Source: Paracyclopina nana (lineage: Eukaryota; Arthropoda; Copepoda; Cyclopoida; Cyclopettidae). Taken from it: a stretch of DNA of 64,000 bases. The position numbers were made by a program, and so were the translations under genes. The notes beneath the pieces were generated by a model. The model made no database searches and was not told the DNA's origin. It saw nothing but the letters and a program-made list of their open reading frames with translations. Each line of letters opens with the position of its first letter. Within the stretch, counting starts at the first letter, position 1. The stretch covers positions 5,022,001-5,086,000 of the forward strand of contig JAGUCH010000005.1 of the NCBI GenBank assembly GCA_019096065.1, given 5' to 3'. Of this stretch, positions 48,257 to 64,000 are shown piece after piece.

Positions 48257-48451
48257 ACACTGTAGTAGCACGTAATACTGTAATCTAAAATGAATTTCTC
48301 CTCAATTCTTCCATTTGCAACCTATTGTAGCTTCGAGGTTTTGGCCCACTATCATGGGGGAAGTGATTCTAGGCCAAAACCTTTACGCAGCGACGAGTGG
48401 AAATGTGCTTGAAAATACATAGAATTTCGCTTTTTTAAACGGCCTCTTTTT

Positions 48452-51400
48452 CTATACGAGAGATTCGTCGTCACTCATGGTAAGATATGGAGGTGTGAGA
48501 TTGCACGATCGCTCTATAGATTTCCTGGCTGCTGCTGCTGCTTCTAATCGACCTCGAGGCCTGTAAGGAGGGGGATTTATGTAGCTTGGAGGCTGCGATC
48601 GAGATCTGCGCCCCGTAGCATTAGACGAACTGTGGAAATAGGTCCTATTATCGCTTTCCTCTGAGGCTTCTTTTTCAGCTGCCACCGTAATTTGGGGCAA
48701 TGATTGTTTGTCTACTGAAAGAGGAAAACAAAATCAGCACTCGCCTTAACGGAAAAACACGAAAATGACCTTGACCTTGATTATTATTAGCTATCACGCG
48801 AGCTAGTGCAGGCAAGTACTCATCCTCATCTTCATCAGTTCCTTGGCCAGCAGCCGCCATTGCCGTCGCATTTTCCATATGCAGCCTCTGCTGGAAAATC
48901 TTCAATTGTTGCCAAGCATCGAATTGTGCCAAATCTCGGCCAAGTTTCCGCGAGCTGCTCAAGCTACACAAACAAGCCTTTCTCTAGCATCTAAAAAGCA
49001 CGCGTGGAATTCTGCATTACCTCTTGTTGTTGGAAGTGCCTCGACTTAAGCTGGTTTTAGCACTTAATGGAATGCACAGTGGTTCAAAATCCCTTCTAGA
49101 CGCGCACGGGGAAAAAACTCGCGAAATCGTCGAAGTCAATTTTCATAGGGCTCTAAGCTAAAAATTGACTTTCAGAGCTCCCAATTCCGCACATTTCCGC
49201 AGCCAATTTTGATGAATAATCATTAAATGGGGTCTGATTATCATGATAGCAATAATATCTAAATGTCATTCAATGTCAAAGGAAAGTTATAGAATCCTGA
49301 AAGTAGGCAAAATTTGCTGTTCTACTGTTTTTCCTCATGGAAACTTTTTCAAACAAATTTTCATTTTAAAGATGAATTTCAACTCTTTTCTGTCATTTTT
49401 CACTAATTTGAGCTATTTTCATGGCTAAGAAGCTCTCCCAAAAAGAATCTGAAAATTGCCGTTAAAATGAGAATTTGGCGATTTGGCGGAATTTCACATG
49501 AGCGTGAAAATGGCTTTTTGAACCACCGTGGAATGGTGATCTGCTTTGCAGAAGAAGCCTGCTCCGATTTTGGCGAATGAGATTCCAACTTTTGAGCTGC
49601 GGCTCCTGCCAAAGATGTCTGATCCTCTTCGGTTGACGAGGCTGCAGAGAACGAGCAGCTCTGCTGCTTTCCTATGCTTTTTCTAATTGCTTCAATTCGT
49701 GGCCTGGCTGCAGAGGTCGGTGGTGGGCTGTTGTTGTGGTGATTGCGTTTCACCTTCGTTTCCGCTTTCAGCAGCCGCTGCTTTCTAATCGCGGAATGAG
49801 GTCGGCCCATGACTTTTTCATAAGCCATGTAATAAATCTTCTTCTTCAGATCGAACAAAAGGAATATAGTGATTCCCTGTTGTTGCGGAATCAGCATATT
49901 TGAAAATAGAACATATTATGTTGACTTTGCATACCTGCAGCCCTTGAAGGATGACGAAAGGATACCAAAGGTTCTCGTCTATGTTGCTAAACACTTTGGC
50001 AAAGGCCACCACCCAAGGGACGCCTAAAATGAGGCCTAAAAGGCCATAGCTGCCAAACCTGAGCGTTAGCAGTCTGGCCTGGGCTTTAGCCTGAAATTCA
50101 GACTCTTTGAATTTGACACCTTGGTCTCTGACATCGACCACAAATCCGTCCTTGCTCTCATCTTGACCCATTTTTCGCTGTCGCACTCTAACAGACGTCT
50201 GCGAAGTTTGGCTTGAGTGATCGCCTGGCAAAAAGAAGAATTTACTGCGCTCCTAATAAAGGCACTTTCACCAGCTTCCATACCCTGAATGTAAGCCTGT
50301 CTTTGGCTTTGCAAAAGACAGATCACCGTGATCCCGATGAAAATGGCATTTTCCAGCAAGAGGGTCGCCATCGGCAGGGCAAAAAACAAGGCCAGGCCTG
50401 AAATAATGCACTTGCCCTCGTTAATTTATGAGGACCTTGGCCGTAAATTTCATCTCACCAGTTTGGCTGTTGATCCAGCAAAAAGTGCGAGCAGCGTAAT
50501 CAGGGCTGTAATCGCGTAAAATCTCCAGGTTACCGCACAAGTGACCTCCACTCACGATCAATACTGGGATTCCCCAGGCGTAGTAGGAATACATCTTGAA
50601 TCGAAATTTGGCCCTATTGGCTTCTCTGGCTGATGAGGAAACTTTGTTCAAAGCGCTGCGCTTGAAGCAGACTCGACACAAATCAAAATGCAGAACATTC
50701 ATCCAAAATGCAGCAGCCAAAAACAGGTAATGCAAGCAAGTGGCAATGAAGACGCATATGGAGTGAGAAGCCTCGTAGCGGAGCCCTGCTATCACCAAAA
50801 GTTGAGCAGGGCACAGTGAACAGGTTAATGCGAGCAGGTTTTGCGCTGGGGGATTTCGCAGCTTTTTCAGCGCAGTGAAAATCGAGATATGCACCACTTG
50901 GCAAATCACTGACATCCATAAGAAGGCTGATCCCAAGGGACCTGAAATTGACGATTGGAAAGAATAAGTAGATAATTAAGGTACTCAAGATGTTTAGATT
51001 CGGCATTTTTTCGCCACCACTTAAAAGATGGCGCCACCGTAAAGTGGGGCAAAAATACCAGACGTGGATTTCATCGAAATGTCCACTTTTGGCACTTTTG
51101 ACGGCCGGCTGGTGATAATAATTTGGCATCATGTTAAAGCACGTGTTTTGCGCACACCTTGAATAATGTTGACGTCGAGCAGGTAATCTTCTTTGAATGC
51201 AGCCCCGCAAACTTTATAGACTCTGCTCGCGCTTTTGGACGCCTCTGCCTGCATATGGAAAATTTCGTACTCTTCCAGCTCGTAGAGAATCTTCTTTTTG
51301 TAATGAAATATAGATCCGTTTGGGAATTCTCTAGAAGGCGAAATATATGAGAAAAGTTGGAGAAGGACGACGCATGTGGCTGGCCAAAAAGTTGAAACCT

Positions 51401-52634
51401 ATACCTGACTTCCCATCTCCTCAATTCCGCGGTGTATTCGCAATCGAGGCTCCTTTGTCTTGTGACATTTCTGAAACGGCATCCGCCATCACGACTGCTT
51501 TCAAAAAAGAACCCGCAACTGATGTTGTAGCACTGCTGCTCCAGAGGGTCCCAAAATTGGATTAATGGATCAGTTTTGCAATTCGACTGGAGCTGCAGGA
51601 AATCCAGTTGTACGGACAAAAGTTGGGCTTCTGCGCCAGTTTCCCAAAAGCTATTTGTCAAAAAGTTTCGACTCCTGCTGATAGAGTTTGCAGACCTGGC
51701 TCCACCTTCGCCATGATGAGGGCTAACTAGAGGGGCAAGCATAGAGCATGGGGAAAAGGGTTAACACGGTTACTTGGGTATCCTTTCAAGCTGGAAAAAG
51801 TTACGCTTTCGAGCAGGCTGACGGCAATTTTAATTACCTGCAGCAGCCGAGCAAAGGGTGTCATTCAACCGTATCCCTTGACATTTAGCACAGTGAGGGT
51901 TCACGTAGCGATAACCACGTGGTCCTATTATGGGCAGTGCGTATAGCTTGCAGTAATAATAGTGATGGTCATGCATTTCACGCGGGCACTCGTTAATGAC
52001 CCGGGACTTGTCCTTGCAAAACCTCACATTTGGCAACGCTTCTGGCGTAAAACTCATCGAACATGTGAGTGAGTAGCTGGCGGAATGCGAGCAGTTGTTC
52101 AGCGGATCGATGCCATATTGGCCCAAAATACGAGTCCATTGCAGATGCTTGGGCCCATAATTATCCGGGGTAAGAATGTCCCTCAGGGGAGAAATGCCAC
52201 AGTCCTCGAGCAGGTCCTCATTGTTGCACTTTACGAGGCCTCTAGGCACCGTCACATTCATGTCATTGTGGCAAATTGCACAGAAGAAATTCGCGTAAAC
52301 TTGATGCGTCAATGCACTCTCCACTGGGATATCTTGCATGTAAGAATGGCTCGCTGACGGGCCGCTAGATGCGCATTTCTGCCTCACAAGTGCATTTTCG
52401 TAGTGGAGCGGACATTGGGATATCGCAAAGATATGCAGCTATAAATCAATCAATCGTTATCATTAAGGCTAATTATGCAATTTCATGACATAACCCACAT
52501 CGCCCATCCATTGAACGCAGTTTACTACGTCTTTGCTCTTCAAGTTGAGCGATTTGGTCTGATTGTGGTGCTTTCGTGCGTAGTCGAAGCAGCAGTCTCC
52601 ATATTCGGTGCACTTGGGCTCACAGCTGCATAGC
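48452..52634 (-). CDS. SMB-domain methuselah/secretin-like GPCR (5' end not found)
   Basis: Eleven exons join in phase, high to low: 52634-52499, 52438-51838, 51726-51405, 51330-51158, 50941-50459, 50397-50284, 50224-49935, 49876-49527, 49095-49021, 48954-48770, 48714-48452. The first seen exon carries the core of a somatomedin-B domain (CSCEPKC, YGDCCFDY). A large Cys-rich ectodomain with many sequons follows, then seven hydrophobic helices of 7tm_2 type in the 50941-49876 exons (SVICQVVHISIFTAL to GITIFLLFDLKKK). The tail is long, basic and Ser-rich, and includes RDFEPLCIPLS and PPSYINPPPYRP. Last-tail exons follow a weak donor (CG|GTGGTT). If it is not used, the protein ends at a stop at 49403. 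The signal peptide and first SMB Cys must lie further upstream, beyond or around the tRNA gene. Ligand unknown; cell-surface signalling by family. Confidence 0.87.
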
Positions 52635-52719
52635 CTAAAATAGGACTTTTCAATCAATTTTGAATTTTTACAGTATGAATAATTTTTCAAAATGTAGTTC
52701 ATTCTGCCATGTCAGCGAA

Positions 52720-52793
52720 GGCGCCGTGGCTTAGTTGGTTAAAGCGCCTGTCTAGTAAACAGGAGATCGTGGGTTCGAATCCCGCCGGGGCCT
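52720..52793 (+). tRNA. tRNA-Thr-AGT: tRNA-Thr (anticodon AGT)
   Basis: The 74-nt cloverleaf is clear: D-arm with TTAGTTGGTTAA, anticodon arm CTGTCT-AGT-AAACAG, T-arm GTGGG-TTCGAAT-CCCGC. Internal A and B box sequences (TTAGTTGGTTAAAGCG and GGTTCGAATCC) match Pol III promoter elements. A run of T follows at 52795-52799 as terminator. There is no encoded CCA and no intron. The acceptor stem has one G-G mismatch at pair 4:69. Confidence 0.95.
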
Positions 52794-53446
52794 ATTTTTC
52801 TCTTTTTTTATCACCCTTTCAGAAATGCTGTTTCTAGTAGGGTTGCATTTAACAATCAGTTTTGCTTAATGTATTGCATATAATGTGACTACAAAGCATT
52901 GCCAAGAATGGCTCTCTTTATTATGTAGATGTGCAAACAATGGCATGGCTGAGAATAACTTAGATAAAATTTCGCGCAGCAAACTGGAAATGGTAAGCAA
53001 ATTTCAAAATATAGATTTTCCAGGAGAAAATCTTATGTACATATAATACCGTACCCGTTCGAATTTAAGTCGGACTTGAATTTAATTTTCGCTCGGACCT
53101 AATTTCTTCAATAAAATTCATAGGCCCGGTTCACCTAAAAATTACGGCCGAAATTATGGCACAATTTTTTCTGAACAGAGTAAACTGCTGGGTTTGAAGC
53201 AGCCTTAATGTTAAAAGTGCAATTTCGGCCTCAAACTGGCAAATTTCATCGAAATTATTTTTCAAAAAATTATTCTCTATCGGACCTAAGTTAGCGCGGG
53301 TACGGTAAATATCACCATTCATAGCAGGACATCAAGTACATTCATGATTGCGCTAGAGAAGAGAAATTCGGTAAGAAGCTAAAGAAATGGTGGACGCTCG
53401 CTTGTTATTTGCTAATAGCTGCTAATGGCTGTTATGTAGTGGTATC
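52794..53446. other. Spacer with possible 3' exon of the small membrane protein
   Basis: AT-rich DNA after the tRNA. Minus-strand acceptors near 53370-53390 could supply a short last exon for the gene at 53447-53815. Nothing else was recognised. The missing first exon of the SMB receptor may also lie here. Confidence 0.4.
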
Positions 53447-53815
53447 TTACTTTTTCGTTGCGTTGCCTTTAGTGTCACGGAAGCACAGTAGTTTGTCTTT
53501 GTCGCACTCGCTGTCCGCAAGATAATTATCGACTTGAAGCTGCAGTGCTTCCCAATCGAAAAGTCGCACTTCTTCATTGTTGCTGGCCAGTGCGTTATTG
53601 GCCGCAATTAACCAGAGCTTGACGATGATGATGCGGACTAGTAACATAATTATGCCAGCAGCATCATTAACTGCGAAAATAGATCCGTGTACAACAGAGC
53701 TAGGCTTGTGCGCGAATACTTTTGCTGCAGCTTTGAAGGCTTCATTCACTCTTATGGGCCCAAAACTGTTTACCCAAAGTGTCTTTCGTGAAGCAAAACT
53801 TATGCGCTCAGACAT
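53447..53815 (-). CDS. Hypothetical small protein with one membrane segment
   Basis: This is an open frame of 122 residues from Met at 53815. It has a hydrophobic stretch (GIIMLLVRIIIVKLWLIAA, about 54-72), a mixed basic N-terminus and an acidic C-terminal part with two Cys (SECDKDKLLC). The stop follows directly after a strong donor (AAAAA|GTAAGATA). The real protein may therefore continue into a short exon to the left, and the listed end may be intronic. No family is recognised. Balanced composition for its length argues that it is coding. Confidence 0.45.
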   Translation of the reverse strand: MSERISFASRKTLWVNSFGPIRVNEAFKAAAKVFAHKPSSVVHGSIFAVNDAAGIIMLLVRIIIVKLWLIAANNALASNNEEVRLFDWEALQLQVDNYLADSECDKDKLLCFRDTKGNATKK

Positions 53816-58245
<4,430 letters not shown>

Positions 58246-58748
58246 AGAAGCTGTGTGTGCAATACAACCCACTGCCCTTTTAAACCGCGTAGACGAAAAG
58301 GTGTGTGCATGAAACGTTTTCCTCCTTTCCATTATACGTTACGTTTCGCCAGTCTTTCCTATTCCAATCATGCTCCTCTGCCTGAATTGATTTTTCGTTC
58401 ATTTGTCAACATATTCATTCGGCTTTCTATTATTCAATCCAACTCGATGATAAATATGACCCTCAGCAAGCTGCAGCCAACTACTACTACCAACACTTTT
58501 TTGTAATATTTAACAATGACAGTCATCGTCCCATATGCTTTTCTTTTTTTTTTCGTGTCGATGTCGCCAAGTCTCATACTACTTATACTACTATATTAAT
58601 ACAATGCGAAAGAATGAATCGTTCTTCTACCACTATATACTGTGAATTGTAATGGCCAAGTTTTTTTACCGCAATGATGTCCTGCTACACATTATCATCA
58701 TCATCATCGTTCGTAATAAAAAAAAGCTATGCGATGTTCACCACTTTG
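58246..58748. other. Convergent 3' UTR spacer
   Basis: T-rich 3' UTR of the kinase gene running towards the end of the homeobox gene. No gene was seen here. Confidence 0.6.
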
Positions 58749-60882
<2,134 letters not shown>

Positions 60883-62262
60883 GGTTACTGAAGTTGGAAT
60901 CTCTTCTTCTGCTTCTTTTGGTGGTGGGAAATCATGGGTGAGCGCTCATGGCACCTCTCCAATATACTCATGAGTGCTAAAGAGGCTGGTGGGACGCCTG
61001 CAAGGATATGATGCTTACTGCTCTATGTAATTACACCTTTCACGTTTTTTGCAGCAAAAAGAGTTGTTCACCGATTCACTTTTAAAGCGCTTTAACACAC
61101 TTTTTTAGATGGAGAAAAAATACAGGTGTGCTGATGCTGTTACTTAAAATGTTTGTGTCATGTGCATATCATTCGCATCAAATTGCGTGCAAATGTGCAA
61201 ATGTGTCAATCCGGGCTCGTAAAAGTTGCTCTCTGTGCAAATTCGATTCGGCTTTTAAAAGTGTATCTGGATCCTCACAGCAGCATTTAAGTGCATTATT
61301 GGCCATAAATATTGAGGCGCAGCGCAATGAAAGGTGAGACCACCATGGTTAATAGTGGTGTAAGATTTATCATGGATGTGCTTGGTGAAAGCAGGTGCGA
61401 GTGACTGTCTGGATTCCCACAAAACCACTAAACTTCCTCAAAGCAGATTTGCTAAAAGCTCTCTCACCTCTATGGTCTGCTCGCGTTCAACTAGCAACTT
61501 TTTCGTCCATTATTATCGAGGATTGAACGCATAAACTGATGACGGCCATTATCCTTCATCATAAGGTCCACAAGAGTTCAGATAGGGAACATTGGAAAAG
61601 CATGTACCTTTTTTATCGGGCGTAGAAATCTGCGCATACGAAATCGTGCCAATCAAAATTCAATGCAGAAAAGCAAGTGTTTTTTCGCCTTCATCAGCTG
61701 CTGAAAATGCAAAAAATCCACGCGCACTTATGATGGAAAAAAAGCTCTCTTTTCATTTTTAAGTAAACGTGCCCAAGAGAGCCGCAATTTGTCATCAAAA
61801 CTTTTGTGGTGGATGAAAAGTAGCTGAGTATGCTAAGTAATAGTCGAGTGTCTAACAACAATGGGATACAAAGTGGTCCTTTTCTAGGGATCTTCTTTTA
61901 CGGTGTCATGCCAAGTTGCAATCAGAGGTGAGAGTAGGGCCATTAGAGTTTTGCTCGAATGTATTATGTGCCCCTCCACCTGTTTAAGGACCAAATGGCC
62001 TCCATGATGGAGAGGATGGGAATCTCAGCATCTGCTTCACACCTTACAGAGTACAGTGAGCACGGAACCTTTTTTTATAAGCGGTGAAAGCAAGTTTGGC
62101 AACTGCGCTGTAGAAGTAAACCGCAGTAAAAATAACGACGCACGCCGTACACAATTGGAGATGATTCTCAAAAAGGGTACAGTAAACTATAAACGAAATT
62201 GGTTTTTGCTTTCCATAGGCACGAAAGAGCTGCACACCGCTCGCTGCTTTATTTTGACCTTC
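60883..62262. other. Intergenic region upstream of the homeobox gene
   Basis: No coding segment was recognised. Developmental homeobox genes usually have upstream enhancers, so regulatory DNA is expected, but no specific site can be named. Confidence 0.5.
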
Positions 62263-63969
62263 TCATTGCTCCAAAAAGGCGGCTTTCAAGCTTATTAAGT
62301 CGGGATTCCAGTAGATCTTGGTTCGCACCAAAGACCAGGCATAGGGCACAAAAAAGTCCTCAGGCTGCTCCTCTTCAACATACTTGAATCTCAAATCCGG
62401 AAATTTCTACGGAGAAAAAATATTAGTAAGGTAATTCAATGGCAACGACTCAAATGTTGAATACCTTGAGTTTGTCTGTTGGGAATTGAATGGCAGTTTG
62501 CCGTATAAACTCTTGCATTTCATGCACACTGAGGGAGCCTTCTTTCATGGGCTCAAGCTTTCTGTTGTAAAATTCGATGACTACTGAAATGTTCTGCAAA
62601 AGATCTTGGAAATTGGGGTGGGACTGAAACGGCTCAAAAATTTGCTGCTGATACAGTAGGGTATAAATAAAGTTGGAATTTGCTTTGTTCTGTGATATCA
62701 GTGTCGAGTTGATAATCTCAAGCACCATCCTCAAAACCTCTTCGAGGGCGGCAACGTCAGAGGCAACATCACAATTGCGTTCCTTGTCTTCTTCTGAAAA
62801 CAGAACGTGACATCTAAGACGAATAACACTATTATTTCAGAAGTACCAGTAAAATTGTCCATGTTTTGCAAGGCGGAAACCACCCGATAATACCGCTTTG
62901 ACAAGGCTTCGAACAGGGCCAGAATTCGTTGGCACACATAGGGATGGAGGTTTTTGAATTGACTTGACATATTGGCCAAAGCCGCCAGACAATTGGTGTG
63001 CAGGTACTTGTCCCTCATCTTGAGCATATTGTGCTGAATTGTACGGATAACAACTAGAATGATGAGTCCACCGAGGCTTATTTCCCCCAGCACTCGCTCG
63101 CCGTACCATTCCAGATCCTTGACAAAGTTGTCGTGCACATACCCATTGAATAACTCATCCTCACTCAGAATTAGAAGGATAATCAATGACATGTACGTGT
63201 GGTTGTTGTTTCGCTCGTTTGCTGAATACAGCGTTTTTAGCAGTGGCACCACCAGCAAGTCAATGTCCGAGGAGGCCAATACAAAGGTCTTGAACGCATC
63301 ATTTCGATGCAGCAAGGTGTAAAGCAATAAGGTGCCCTCTTCGGTGTTAGTGGATCCATTCAAGGCATGGAACAGTTTTGTAAAATCCACTACGAATGTG
63401 GTTTTCGACGAGGGCTCGCTAGTTCTCTCTTCACTCTCTGAAATGGTGGAATATCAAATAAAGTTTCCTTCTTTGGATCTTTTCAATTACCTTTATGTGA
63501 ATAGCAACGGTATAAAGCCAGGCGAAAGCAATGGTCGTCTGGTATTGACTCGGTGGTAGTAGCTTGTGATGAATGGTTTATTAGCAGGAGCACAAGAAGC
63601 ACTGCAAAGTCAGCGAGCGGTTTTTTGCCCCACATTTCTTCGTCAATGTCAAGATCTGGAATCCCGTGTGATGGAGGTGGTGGCACGACGTTGCTGTAGC
63701 CGAAGGTCAAAATGTTCCAAAGTCCAGATGCCAAACTCAGAACCAAGCTGCCGTTGCCAACTTTGTCATTGCCAGGCTCGTAGATATCAGGAGGAGCAGG
63801 AGTGGCGTTGATGAACTTTTCCGTCAACTTTTGGACAAACGATGGAGCCATGTCAGCCATGCCAGTCAGCATCTTGTCAAAAATCTTTGAATGCCTTCCG
63901 TGCAACGGAGAGGACAGCACCACGATGATCAACTGGGCGGACTCGACTTGCAAATGGTACGAAATTCCT
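62263..63969 (-). CDS. Dym: Dymeclin, C-terminal part (gene runs off the right edge)
   Basis: Four exons in transcript order (63969-63491, 63437-62847, 62793-62465, 62406-62263) join in phase and encode about 514 residues up to the stop. The upstream exon(s) lie beyond the window. Recognisable blocks are [17 protein letters not shown], the [21 protein letters not shown] region, [20 protein letters not shown] and the closing [13 protein letters not shown]. Dymeclin is a peripheral Golgi protein involved in vesicle traffic; its human homologue is mutated in a skeletal dysplasia. Hydrophobic helices are part of its helical fold. The N-terminal portion is missing only because of the window edge. 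Confidence 0.93.
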
Positions 63970-64000
63970 CTGCAATAAAAAAGCCATTAAAATGGGAATT

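Overview
The window is 64 kb of AT-rich, intron-rich animal DNA, almost certainly from an arthropod. Three things point there: a CLIP domain joined to a haem peroxidase, a somatomedin-B/methuselah-type receptor, and a pair of secreted cysteine-rich proteins of a kind I know from arthropod gene sets. Introns are mostly 50-150 bp, with GT-AG ends in almost every case, and exons could be joined in phase by eye. The myosin heavy chain gene shows none of the tandem mutually exclusive exons typical of insects. I therefore lean towards a non-holometabolan arthropod, but cannot name a lineage.

Left part (1-26 kb): a gene-poor 7.6 kb with three foldback or MITE-like elements and an odd pair of oppositely oriented repeat clusters. 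Then come a secreted Cys-rich protein (7.7-9.2 kb), an 11-exon Cys-loop ligand-gated channel (10.5-14.2 kb), an 11-exon CLIP-peroxidase (16.4-20.4 kb), and a peptide-type GPCR on the minus strand whose last codons overlap the peroxidase stop. A second Cys-rich paralogue follows (25.0-26.1 kb).

Middle (26.5-40.7 kb): a complete muscle myosin heavy chain gene on the minus strand, about 1,925 residues in 26 exons. One of its introns holds a candidate alternative first exon for a motor-less myosin rod protein. After 1.8 kb of spacer there is a TATA-driven gene for a secreted precursor with twelve FSRILR-type repeats, the best candidate here for an undescribed peptide family.

Right part (41-64 kb): a FASTK-like mitochondrial RNA-binding protein, a neuronal-calcium-sensor-like EF-hand protein, a single-pass membrane protein with a Cys-rich ectodomain, the SMB/7TM receptor, a tRNA-Thr, a small putative membrane protein, a misshapen-type Ste20 kinase, an NK-like homeobox gene with an intronless two-zinc-finger gene nested antisense in its second intron, and the 3' part of dymeclin running off the right edge.

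These are ordinary chromosomal neighbours, not an operon-like system. The only structural links are the convergent overlap, the nested gene and the internal myosin exon. Multi-exon genes are given as one span from first to last coding base seen, with exons listed in the evidence. All exon borders were read by eye from splice signals and phase.
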